Assembly (NCBI GenBank): GCA_031551755.1
Contig: JAVBNE010000114.1
Location: 1-34,131 of the forward strand
DNA from: JAVBMU01 sp031551755
GTDB taxonomy: Bacteria > Actinomycetota > Actinomycetes > Actinomycetales > Cellulomonadaceae
Direction of reading: 5' to 3'
DNA: 34,131 nt
This document shows positions 1 through 6,687 of the stretch, one piece after another. Made by a program: the position numbers and the translations under genes. The notes below the pieces were generated by a model. That model searched no databases. It saw only the letters and a list, made by a program, of their open reading frames with translations, and had not been told where the DNA came from. The first letter of the stretch is position 1. Every line of letters starts with the position of its first letter.

Positions 1-114
1 TGGGTCGACTGGTACAACAACAGGCGCCTGCACGGCACGCTCGGGATGAACACCCCGGTCGAGTACGAGGACGCCCACTACGCTGCTCTCAACCAGCAGG
101 CTCAACCCGCATAG
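1..114 (+). CDS. IS3-family transposase (OrfB), C-terminal fragment at window edge
   Basis: Frame 1 encodes 37 residues before a TAG. They contain the signature WYNNRRLHGTLGMNTPVEYE, which matches the extreme C-terminal part of the integrase-core (rve/DDE) domain of IS3-family OrfB transposases, where a Tyr-Asn-x-x-Arg-x-His-x-x-Leu-Gly motif follows the catalytic Glu. The catalytic residues themselves lie upstream of the window, so I cannot say whether the transposase is intact. The gene is cut only by the window edge; no internal defect is visible. Stop codon and element end are separated by 27 bases, a normal distance for this family. Confidence 0.85.
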   Translation, partial: WVDWYNNRRLHGTLGMNTPVEYEDAHYAALNQQAQPA

Positions 115-119
115 GAGCG

Positions 120-141
120 GCACAGAACCCGGGGCGGTTCA
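120..141 (+). repeat. Right terminal inverted repeat of the IS3-family element
   Basis: The sequence GCACAGAACCCGGGGCGGTT followed by CA ends at 141. Ending in CA (TG on the other strand) is expected for IS3-family termini. The boundary is set by where the disrupted ABC ATPase frame resumes. The partner repeat is outside the window, so the exact repeat length is not established. Confidence 0.65.
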
Positions 142-382
142 CCCCGAACAGCGGCGGATCATGGTTGAACTGTTGGCGGAACTTGGTGGCGCAGTTGTGC
201 TCAGCAGCCACGTGATGGAAGACGTTATCGACTTGGCAGACCGTGTTCTCATTTTGAATGACGGGACTGTCGTCTTTGACGGTGTTATCGAGACCCTCGC
301 TGCGCGGGCTCCTGGGGGTGGCGGCCGAAGCGCCGAAGAGGGCTTTTTGTCGGTGCTTGCCTCAAGCCGAGGCGGCGTGTGA
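142..382 (+). pseudogene. ABC transporter ATP-binding protein, C-terminal remnant cut by the IS element
   Basis: From base 142 the frame reads (D)-PEQRRIMVELLAELG, then VVLSSHVMEDV, then DLADRVLILNDGTVVFDG. These are the D-loop (usually GLDPEQRR), the H-loop (SSH) and the post-H-loop strand of an ABC-2/NatA-type ATPase. Walker A, Q-loop, signature and Walker B are missing on this side. Base 142 can serve as the third base of the expected Asp codon, so the IS junction falls inside the D-loop. An internal ATG at 161 could start a 73-residue peptide, but it would have no ATP-binding function. The stop at 380-382 overlaps the next gene (TGATG), showing that the ATPase and membrane genes were one operon. 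The 5' half may survive beyond the left edge. Confidence 0.8.
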
Positions 383-1620
383 TGGCTATTCCGATCATCA
401 TCGAAATGCGGCGCTCCGGTGTTCGGTGGGTCCTGCCCGGGATTGCGGTAGTCGCGACGTTATTGGTCTTCTCCCGCTCCGGGTGGCAATGGGATTGGAA
501 ATGGGCGGCAAGTTGGTCGGCCGGAATTACTGTTGTTCTTTCATCGCTCGTTGCTGGAGTAGTCGCGCATTCAGCATACTATCGCGTGAAGTCGCTCGGC
601 CCTTTGGTTGCATCTACGCCGAATGGTGTGCTCGGGATCCTCGCCCAAGCGGTATTTATCTGCGGTGGGGCGATCGCCGGATGGATGTTTGCGGTGGCAC
701 TGGCTCTGGTTCGTGCGGGATTCGCCTCCGGTGTCGGATCGGTTGGCGTTACCTGGGTTCTCATTCACGCCGCGTCTGGTCTCGTTTCTGCTGCCGCGTT
801 TGGCCTCATGGTTGGTTGCACTGTGCGACATGTCCTTACGGGTCCCCTGGCGGCCATGTGTGTCTATGCGCTGTCGATTTTCTTCAAGATAAAGGAAATG
901 GAGATTTTCTCGGCAGGGGGTGCCGGTGGCTCACTCTTTGGCCTGCGCTTCAACCCCCACTATCACCAGGGCTATATCGCCCTAGGGCTGGTGATCATCT
1001 TCACGTGTGTCTTAATTGCGGTGACGCGGTTGCGACCGGTGGGGATGTGGACGCGGGTGACCGCTGCGTGTCTCGCTGCCTTGACGGTTCTTGGCGTCGT
1101 AGGCGTACCTGCTTGGACTCAAGAACAGTATTTTGAAACTGACGACCCACCTATCTGTGTCGGTGAACAGGTGCAAGTGTGCGGTCCGCAGGAAGCCAAG
1201 GCAGTGCTGGCCCTGAGTGCAAAGGATCTTTCAGTCGCCAGCATTGCACTTGAGAAGAGGGGACTGGAAGCAAGGCGCAGCTATGAGTACATCCTGGGAC
1301 GCCCCTCAGCCGGTTCAGCAAGTACAGACCGCAAGGCTTCTGGACTCCTGCAAGTCACGGTCTCAGACATGACCAGTAACCATCTCGACTCCTGGGCAGT
1401 TGCGACGACACTGGCCACGCCCACCGCCTGCGTCGAGTACTGGGCAGATATACCTCCCGATGGCCTCCTCGACGGCCAGGGCCGGTTCGCGATTTGGGTC
1501 GATCAGGTGCTCGCGGGCACCGACGCCCCTGCGGACTTGGAGCCGGCCCGGGCCACCTACGAGGGCCTCAAGGCCTGCGATCCAAGCCTCATCCCTGCGT
1601 GGGACATCGACCAGCGGTGA
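382..1620 (+). CDS. ABC-2-like integral membrane protein with C-terminal extracytoplasmic domain
   Basis: About 412 residues. The first ~250 contain roughly six hydrophobic segments (near residues 16-34, 44-63, 84-110, 118-145, 150-168, 198-215 and 222-245). A hydrophilic C-terminal domain of about 165 residues follows, with a Cys pair (PPICVGEQVQVCGP). The start overlaps the ATPase stop as TGATG; a GTG at 379 is an alternative. Position and topology point to the permease partner of the disrupted ATPase, substrate unknown. Without its ATPase it is probably non-functional unless another ATPase serves it. By eye, codons in the first two thirds end in A/T more often than in the housekeeping genes downstream, suggesting horizontal origin. 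I do not recognise a named family. Confidence 0.7.
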   Translation: MAIPIIIEMRRSGVRWVLPGIAVVATLLVFSRSGWQWDWKWAASWSAGITVVLSSLVAGVVAHSAYYRVKSLGPLVASTPNGVLGILAQAVFICGGAIAGWMFAVALALVRAGFASGVGSVGVTWVLIHAASGLVSAAAFGLMVGCTVRHVLTGPLAAMCVYALSIFFKIKEMEIFSAGGAGGSLFGLRFNPHYHQGYIALGLVIIFTCVLIAVTRLRPVGMWTRVTAACLAALTVLGVVGVPAWTQEQYFETDDPPICVGEQVQVCGPQEAKAVLALSAKDLSVASIALEKRGLEARRSYEYILGRPSAGSASTDRKASGLLQVTVSDMTSNHLDSWAVATTLATPTACVEYWADIPPDGLLDGQGRFAIWVDQVLAGTDAPADLEPARATYEGLKACDPSLIPAWDIDQR

Positions 1621-2237
1621 GTCGACTACGTGCGCATCAGTGGACCGTCGTGGTCGCTGCGGTCGCGATCCTTGCGGGGGTCGCGGCCCTCAGCCGAGGC
1701 ATGTTCGTGACCCTGCCGGTCGTCGAGAACCCGCTCCCGGTGCGTTCGCTCGTGGCCATCGCCGCTGGCTGTCTGGTCACCATCCCGCTCAGAACCAGTT
1801 TCCCTGAACTCGTCAGCACCCTGCCGCGGGAGAGCCAGCTCAGACCGATACGGTGCGCGACGGTGATCGGGTTGTCGCTGGCGACATACGCGGTGGCAGC
1901 GGCCCGGTGGAACGCGATCGGTTGGGGTGCGGGGGAGACGCAGCCGGCAGCAGGGTTCTGGACGGAGGGCGGCGACCTGAGGTTCTGCCTGCTGTTGATC
2001 ACACTCGCGGTCACCTCGATCGTGTTGATCGGCGACTACGCCTGGCTCCCCGTGCTGGTGGTGGGGTTCGCGTCAACCATGCTGGCCACGGTGCCGAACG
2101 GAGTATTCGGGAGAACGATGACCGGCCTGCCGCTGTGGATGTGCGTTGCGAGCATGCTGGTCGCGGGTTCGGCCTACGCGGTCCTCGGTGCGGGCTATCC
2201 CGCCGTTCGCTTGAACATGGGACGCCAGACGGTCTAG
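1617..2237 (+). CDS. Integral membrane protein, third gene of the disrupted ABC operon
   Basis: The frame is open upstream, but the GTG at 1617 overlaps the previous stop as GTGA and gives a sensible 206-residue membrane protein; residues encoded before it have no membrane character. About six hydrophobic helices are visible, for example WTVVVAAVAILAGVAAL near the start and LPLWMCVASMLVAGSAYAV near the end. There is no soluble domain. It is probably a second permease or accessory membrane subunit of the same transporter. The stop shares a palindromic CTAG with the convergent lipoprotein gene, so both genes end in TAG within four bases. Function unknown. Confidence 0.65.
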   Translation: MSRLRAHQWTVVVAAVAILAGVAALSRGMFVTLPVVENPLPVRSLVAIAAGCLVTIPLRTSFPELVSTLPRESQLRPIRCATVIGLSLATYAVAAARWNAIGWGAGETQPAAGFWTEGGDLRFCLLLITLAVTSIVLIGDYAWLPVLVVGFASTMLATVPNGVFGRTMTGLPLWMCVASMLVAGSAYAVLGAGYPAVRLNMGRQTV

Positions 2238-2800
2238 CGTCCGCAGTTGACCATGGCGGCTGACGTCAGATTCTCAAGGGCATCCCACACCGGCGGATCT
2301 TCCCAGAGACGGTCGAGTGCTGCGTTCATGGCCTGATCGTCTCTGGCGGCACGGGCATTCGATAGTTCCCCAAAGACCTCTTTCGCGACGGCCCAGTCGC
2401 GGGCAAGGTCGCCTTGCAGCGTCGGCTCGCCGAACTTCGGCCCCAGGGCCGCCAACTCGCCTATCGTCTCCTCGGCAGGGACCGAGCCATCGCGCCCGAG
2501 CATCACGTCGTACAGTCCGCCCGCCGCTGGGCAGAACTCCGACAGCTGGTCGTCGGCCACCTTGTACTTCGCGATGAACGCAGCTTCCGCGGCGGCATCA
2601 TCAGTGGCGGCTTCCGCAGTGCCGTCAGTGGAGGTGGACAGGGGATTCGTTGGTGTTGCAGGCGTCGATGGCGAGCTGCTCGCCTCCGAATCGACCGGCG
2701 TAGGCTCGTCGGAACTGCATCCGGCCAGCCCGAACAGGAGGACGATCACGGCTGCGCCAGTGAGCCGCCGGGAGGCTGATGCGGCTGGATTCCGGGCCAT
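2234..2800 (-). CDS. Putative lipoprotein of unknown function
   Basis: The product is 188 residues from the ATG at 2800, chosen because a purine-rich GAAAGG lies about nine bases upstream and the signal peptide starts right there. A lipoprotein signal peptide is clear: basic RR, hydrophobic core VIVLLFGL, lipobox LAGC, with Cys the expected lipidated residue (about position 25). A Ser/Thr/Pro-rich linker follows, then a helical domain of about 120 residues with two Cys (EFCPAAGG and VNCGR at the very end) that could form a disulfide. The protein should sit on the outer face of the cytoplasmic membrane. I do not recognise the domain. It is divergent from rpfB and convergent with the membrane gene. 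Confidence 0.75.
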   Translation of the reverse strand: MARNPAASASRRLTGAAVIVLLFGLAGCSSDEPTPVDSEASSSPSTPATPTNPLSTSTDGTAEAATDDAAAEAAFIAKYKVADDQLSEFCPAAGGLYDVMLGRDGSVPAEETIGELAALGPKFGEPTLQGDLARDWAVAKEVFGELSNARAARDDQAMNAALDRLWEDPPVWDALENLTSAAMVNCGR

Positions 2801-2900
2801 CACAATGGACCTTTCGTCATCGGGTTGGTGTACGGCGGGATTGCCCTGGAGCGGTCCGTTCATGCGCGGGTAAGCAGTCGGCACAGAACCGAAACCCACA

Positions 2901-2940
2901 TCAATACCGTTGCCGGATATAACATAACAAACAGCGGCTG
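2901..2940 (+). promoter_or_regulatory. AT-rich promoter-like segment upstream of rpfB
   Basis: The segment containing TTGCCGGATATAACATAACA is strikingly AT-rich for this genome and lies between the divergent lipoprotein and rpfB. TAACAT at 2920-2925 could be a -10 hexamer. The repeated TAACA resembles the GTAACA-type direct repeats bound by MtrA response regulators, which control rpf genes in other actinobacteria. I see no convincing -35 at 17 bases, so the assignment is tentative. Confidence 0.3.
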
Positions 2941-2960
2941 AAACACAAAAAAATCGACAG

Positions 2961-3411
2961 ATGAAGCGGTCGGGTGTGGTCCACGATCTATTCGGTGTTC
3001 AGCGGCCGTGGCAGTGCGGCCCGCCCGGCGCATCTGCGATGGTCCTCGGCGGGTCCGTCGCGGGTTTGGCGTGCGTTATTGCCTCTCGAGCCCAGGGCAT
3101 GGGTCGCCGGCCTGGCTGCCGTCGTGCCGTCCCCGGTCGGGGGTCGCGTAGCGACTCATGGGTTTTTTCGCGAGACCTGGACAAACGCCGCGACATGGCC
3201 GATCCAGCGGTTGGCAGGCCGGACGGTGTCCGCTACCGTCGGAAGGTCGCTGGCCGTCTCAGGCGGCTCGTGGCGCACGTTCCGCACTGTGCGGTGCGTA
3301 GGCAGCCGGAACGGCCGCCTTGGCTCAGGTGGGGTCGTCATCCCAGCCGCCCGCTCGCGGGTGGTACCAGCGCCAGGCTCCGGATCCGGGAACCACGACG
3401 ACTGGATCCGT
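2961..3411 (+). other. rpfB leader: Long rpfB leader or alternative N-terminal extension
   Basis: About 450 bases separate the AT-rich segment from the most plausible rpfB start. The rpfB frame is open from 2974, so a 146-residue extension is formally possible. Its translation is Trp- and Arg-rich, has no recognisable domain and would bury the usual N-terminal cytoplasmic/membrane part of RpfB deep inside the protein. A second frame (from 2961) is equally open, so openness is not evidence of coding here. I therefore read it mainly as an untranslated leader with hairpins (next entry). No c-di-AMP (ydaO) riboswitch core is visible. Confidence 0.4.
3131..3177 (+). terminator. Candidate attenuator hairpins with U-tract in the rpfB leader
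   Basis: CCCC-GGTC-GGGG (3131-3142) and GTCGC-GTA-GCGAC (3143-3155) are followed seven bases later by six T (3163-3168). A competing pairing is possible between GGTCGCG (3142-3148) and CGCGAGACC (3169-3177), which would enclose the T-run. This is a terminator/antiterminator-like arrangement, but the gap between stem and T-run is larger than in a classic intrinsic terminator. Confidence 0.3.
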
Positions 3412-4698
3412 GTGAAGAACCCCCTCCACTGGACCGCGCCCGCGGCCGGGAAGCACAACGCCGACACCCAGCCCCTGGACCTCGCCCACGCTGCGGCCAC
3501 CCCCGCGTCGGGCTCCTCAGGTCCCGCGACGGACCCGGTCGAACCCACCGACGAACCGAAGCGGCGCTCGCGCAAAGTCCGCTGGTCGGTGGTCGCCGGG
3601 GTCACCGCGGTGGGCTTGGTCGCCGGTGTCGGTGTCGGCTACGCCGTGGCGCGCAAGACCGTCACACTCGACGTCGACGGCAAGGTCACCACCGTGACCA
3701 CCTTCGCCGGCTCGGTGAACGACCTGCTCGACGACGAAGGCATCGACGTGGAGCGACGCGACCTGGTCGTGCCCGCACCCGGCAGCAAACTGACCCGCGG
3801 TGCCGAGGTCGTGGTGCGCCATGGGCGGGAGGTCACCGTCCAGGCGGACGGCAAGACGGCTGACGTGTGGACCACCGCCCTGGATGCCGACGAAGCTCTC
3901 GACACGCTCAAGACCCGGGGCAAGGACGTGCGCCTCGTCGCATCCCGGTCCAAGTCCGACGGCCGACCGGCCCTGCCGCTGCGCCTCGACACCAACGCGC
4001 CGATCAACCTCGTGGCCGACGGCAAGACCACCGTCGTCCCGCACGGCACCCAGGGGATCGACGTGATCCTCGACAGCGCTCAGGTCACCCTGGGCGACCT
4101 GGACCGGGTCAGCGTGCGACGTGACCCGAAGTCCACCCCGCATGTCTCCCTCGTGGTTCAGCGAGTCGTGGTCAAGGACGTGCCGAGCACCACACCGGTG
4201 GCTTTCAAGACGGTGACCAAAGAAGACGCGAGCCGCTACGAGGACGCGAAACCCAAGGTGACGCAAGTGGGCGTCGCAGGCGTGCAGACGGTCGTCTCCC
4301 GGATCACCACGGTCGATGGCGTGGAGGAATCCCGCACGGTGCTCTCCGACAAGGTCACCACGGCACCCGTCGACCAGATCGAGGTCAAGGGCACCAAGAA
4401 GCGTCCGGCCGAGACCACACCTGCTACCGGGGCGCCCGCGGCGGGCGGTGCGGCACCCGCCGGTGTCTGGGCCGCACTCGCCCAGTGTGAGTCGGGCGGA
4501 AACCCGGCGAGCGTCTCGGCCAACGGGAAGTACCACGGCCTCTACCAGTTCTCCGTCAGCACTTGGCAAGCGATGGGCGGCACGGGCCTTCCCTCGCAGG
4601 CATCCGCAGCCGAGCAGACCAAACGAGCCCAGGCGCTCCAGGCGCGATCCGGCTGGGGGCAATGGCCGGCCTGCTCCCGCAAACTGGGGCTGCGGTAG
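3412..4698 (+). CDS. rpfB: Resuscitation-promoting factor RpfB (DUF348-G5-Rpf lytic transglycosylase)
   Basis: With the GTG at 3412 the protein has 428 residues. It has a short cytoplasmic Arg/Lys-rich tail, a membrane anchor (VVAGVTAVGLVAGVGVGYAV, about residues 62-82), three DUF348 repeats (KTVTLDVDGKVTTV onward), a G5 domain (about 265-340), a Thr/Ala/Pro linker and a C-terminal Rpf domain. The Rpf domain has the catalytic Glu in QCESGGN (about E360), the GLYQFSVSTWQA motif and a second Cys (WPACS) for the conserved disulfide. Rpf proteins cleave peptidoglycan and promote exit from dormancy. The start is uncertain: upstream in-frame codons run to 2974 and the ribosome site at 3412 is weak. 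It leads rsmA and ispE, a common actinobacterial operon. Confidence 0.9.
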   Translation: MKNPLHWTAPAAGKHNADTQPLDLAHAAATPASGSSGPATDPVEPTDEPKRRSRKVRWSVVAGVTAVGLVAGVGVGYAVARKTVTLDVDGKVTTVTTFAGSVNDLLDDEGIDVERRDLVVPAPGSKLTRGAEVVVRHGREVTVQADGKTADVWTTALDADEALDTLKTRGKDVRLVASRSKSDGRPALPLRLDTNAPINLVADGKTTVVPHGTQGIDVILDSAQVTLGDLDRVSVRRDPKSTPHVSLVVQRVVVKDVPSTTPVAFKTVTKEDASRYEDAKPKVTQVGVAGVQTVVSRITTVDGVEESRTVLSDKVTTAPVDQIEVKGTKKRPAETTPATGAPAAGGAAPAGVWAALAQCESGGNPASVSANGKYHGLYQFSVSTWQAMGGTGLPSQASAAEQTKRAQALQARSGWGQWPACSRKLGLR

Positions 4699-4733
4699 AC
4701 CACCGCGGGCGAGCGATCGGTAGGCTCGCATTC

Positions 4734-5732
4734 GTGACTGACACCCGAGGCGCCCTGCTGGGTCCGGCCGAGATCCGTGACCTGGCGGGGCGCCTCGGCG
4801 TTCGCCCGACCAAGACCCTGGGCCAGAACTTCGTGCATGACGGCGGCACCGTGCGCAAAATCGTGCGAGTCGCCGGCATCTCCGAGGGGGACCGCCTCGT
4901 CGAGATCGGACCCGGACTGGGATCACTGACCCTGGGGCTTCTCGAAGCCGGAGCCGACGTGGTCGCTGTGGAGATCGACCCCGTCCTGGCGCGTCAGCTC
5001 CCGGCGACCGTCGCGGAGTACCTGCCCGACGCAGCCTCCCGGCTGACGGTGGTCACCGCTGACGCCCTGACCGTCACCGAGCTCCCCGGCGACGAACCGA
5101 CCGCCCTGGTCGCGAACCTGCCGTACAACGTCGCCGTTCCGGTGCTCCTGACCTTCCTGGAGCGGTTCGATTCCCTGGCCCGGGTGCTCGTGATGGTGCA
5201 GGCGGAAGTAGCCGACCGGCTTGCCGCCCCGCCGGGAAGTCGCACCTATGGGGTTCCGTCGGCGAAAGCCGCGTGGTACGCCAAGGCGCGGCGGGCCGGC
5301 ACCATTGGCCGCTCTGTCTTTTGGCCGGTGCCGAATGTCGACTCCGCCCTGGTGGCCCTGGACCGTCGCGAACCCCCGCCCACGTCCGCATCCCGGTCGG
5401 CTGTCTTCGCCGTCGTCGATGCCGCGTTTGCCCAACGACGCAAGACGCTGCGGTCGGCGCTCGCCGGGATCGCGGGATCGGCCCCCGCTGCGCAGGCCGC
5501 GCTGGTCGCGGCGGGGGTGGACCCAGGCGCTCGCGGGGAGAAGCTGGCGATCGAGGACTTCGCCCGCATCGCTGAGCACCTCGACCCCGGTCCCGACATA
5601 TCCCGTGGGTCGATCCCGGCCCGAGAGCGGACCTCCCGAACCGAGCGTGGCGGTCGGGGGCCTGACTCGGCCGAGTCGGTGCTGAACTCTGGGCGGGCAA
5701 CCGGCCGGCGACCTGGCACAGTGGACGCGTGA
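4734..5732 (+). CDS. rsmA: 16S rRNA (adenine1518-N6/adenine1519-N6)-dimethyltransferase RsmA/KsgA
   Basis: 332 residues from GTG 4734, which begins just before the conserved N-terminus; the frame upstream overlaps rpfB. The N-terminal GQNFVHD motif, the SAM-binding motif I EIGPGLGSLT, the acidic end of strand 2 (VAVEID), the catalytic NLPYNVAVPVL motif and the C-terminal PNVDSALVAL segment are all present. The enzyme dimethylates two adjacent adenines in helix 45 of 16S rRNA late in 30S assembly, using S-adenosylmethionine. The last ~45 residues are a low-complexity Arg/Ser/Gly tail beyond the family's usual end. Its stop overlaps the ispE GTG by four bases (GTGA), implying translational coupling. 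Confidence 0.93.
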   Translation: MTDTRGALLGPAEIRDLAGRLGVRPTKTLGQNFVHDGGTVRKIVRVAGISEGDRLVEIGPGLGSLTLGLLEAGADVVAVEIDPVLARQLPATVAEYLPDAASRLTVVTADALTVTELPGDEPTALVANLPYNVAVPVLLTFLERFDSLARVLVMVQAEVADRLAAPPGSRTYGVPSAKAAWYAKARRAGTIGRSVFWPVPNVDSALVALDRREPPPTSASRSAVFAVVDAAFAQRRKTLRSALAGIAGSAPAAQAALVAAGVDPGARGEKLAIEDFARIAEHLDPGPDISRGSIPARERTSRTERGGRGPDSAESVLNSGRATGRRPGTVDA

Positions 5733-6664
5733 GCCATCTAGCTGCCGTACCTGCCCGGTTCGTCCGGGTACGTGCGCCGGGGAAGGTCAATCTTTCACTC
5801 CAGGTCGGCCCCGTACAGCAGGACGGTTACCACCCGCTGGTCACGATTTTCCAGGCGCTCAACCTCACCGAAGAGGTCCGGGCGACGGCCGTGGCGCCCG
5901 GGTCCGGGATCGCGCTCAGGGTTACCGGCCTACAGGCGGACCGGGTGCCAGCCGATCGGACGAACCTGGTGTGGCGGGCCGCCGAGGCGCTGGCTGCGCA
6001 CATCGGCATCGATCCGGATGTGCGGCTCGACGTGCTCAAGGGTGTGCCCGTGGCGGGCGGGATGGCGGGCGGTTCCGCAGATGCCGCCGCCACTCTCGTC
6101 GCGTGTGATGCCCTGTGGGAGACGCATCTGCCGCGAGCGGAGATGACCGAACTCGCGGCCACCCTCGGATCCGATGTGCCCTTCGGTCTGGTCGGGCATA
6201 CCGCCGTCGGCACCGGACGCGGCCACCTGCTGACCCCGGTAATGACCCGGGGCGAGTTCCACTGGGCGCTGGCGGTCCGGGACGACGGGTTGTCCACGCC
6301 GGCGGTCTTCCGGGCTTTCGACGAGGACGATCCGGACCACGAGGTCACGCTCGCCGCGGACAACGAATTGCTCCAGGCGCTGCGTGCGGGGGACGCCGTC
6401 GGGCTGGGTCATGCCCTCCACAACGACTTGCAGGCGGCCGCCCTGAGGCTGCGGCCAGAGTTGGGTCGCACGCTGGACCTCGCGCGGACCGCGGGTGCGC
6501 TGGGCGTACTCGTCTCCGGTTCCGGCCCGACGATCGCGGCCCTGGCCCGCTCCCGGCGGCATGCACTGGCCATCGCGGCTTCGTGGACCGCGGCGGATGC
6601 CTGCGACGCGGTTTACTGTGCCCAAGGGCCGGCCCCCGGGGCCAGGGTGCTCCAGAGCATCTGA
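5729..6664 (+). CDS. ispE: 4-diphosphocytidyl-2-C-methyl-D-erythritol kinase IspE
   Basis: 311 residues, GTG start overlapping the rsmA stop. This is a GHMP kinase. The N-terminal APGKVNLSLQVG and DGYHPLVTIFQAL motifs bind substrate, the glycine-rich ATP loop is PVAGGMAGGSADAAA (about residues 105-120), GSDVPFGL carries the catalytic Asp, and the C-terminal SGSGPTIAAL is the third GHMP motif. It phosphorylates CDP-ME at the 2-hydroxyl in the MEP pathway, producing isoprenoid precursors that include the polyprenyl carriers needed for cell-wall and glycan export. The length is usual for the family. It sits between rsmA and the ABC-F gene (23 bases), probably one transcript. Confidence 0.94.
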   Translation: MSHLAAVPARFVRVRAPGKVNLSLQVGPVQQDGYHPLVTIFQALNLTEEVRATAVAPGSGIALRVTGLQADRVPADRTNLVWRAAEALAAHIGIDPDVRLDVLKGVPVAGGMAGGSADAAATLVACDALWETHLPRAEMTELAATLGSDVPFGLVGHTAVGTGRGHLLTPVMTRGEFHWALAVRDDGLSTPAVFRAFDEDDPDHEVTLAADNELLQALRAGDAVGLGHALHNDLQAAALRLRPELGRTLDLARTAGALGVLVSGSGPTIAALARSRRHALAIAASWTAADACDAVYCAQGPAPGARVLQSI

Positions 6665-6687
6665 CGAGTAGCGATTACCCTCGACGG

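Larger units (their letters stand above)
1..141 (+). mobile_element. Right end of an IS3-family insertion sequence
   Basis: The window opens inside an insertion sequence. The end of a transposase frame (stop at 112-114) is followed by a GC-rich terminus whose reverse complement begins TGAACCGCCCCGGGTTCTG, the kind of terminal inverted repeat carried by many actinobacterial IS3-family elements. The element appears to end at base 141: from base 142 the sequence reads as an ABC ATPase frame. The left end, the other inverted repeat and any target duplication lie outside the window. Confidence 0.8.

Noticed and set aside
258..1136. 292-residue plus-strand frame overlapping the first membrane gene
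   Set aside because: Cys/Arg/Trp-rich nonsense-like composition. The overlapping frame (382-1620) has membrane helices and the stop/start overlap.
2961..3411. c-di-AMP (ydaO) riboswitch before rpfB
   Set aside because: This was expected because such switches precede some actinobacterial rpf genes, but the conserved core motifs are not visible here.
3517..4926. 469-residue minus-strand frame opposite rpfB/rsmA
   Set aside because: Shadow of rpfB: no motif, and it overlaps two well-supported genes.
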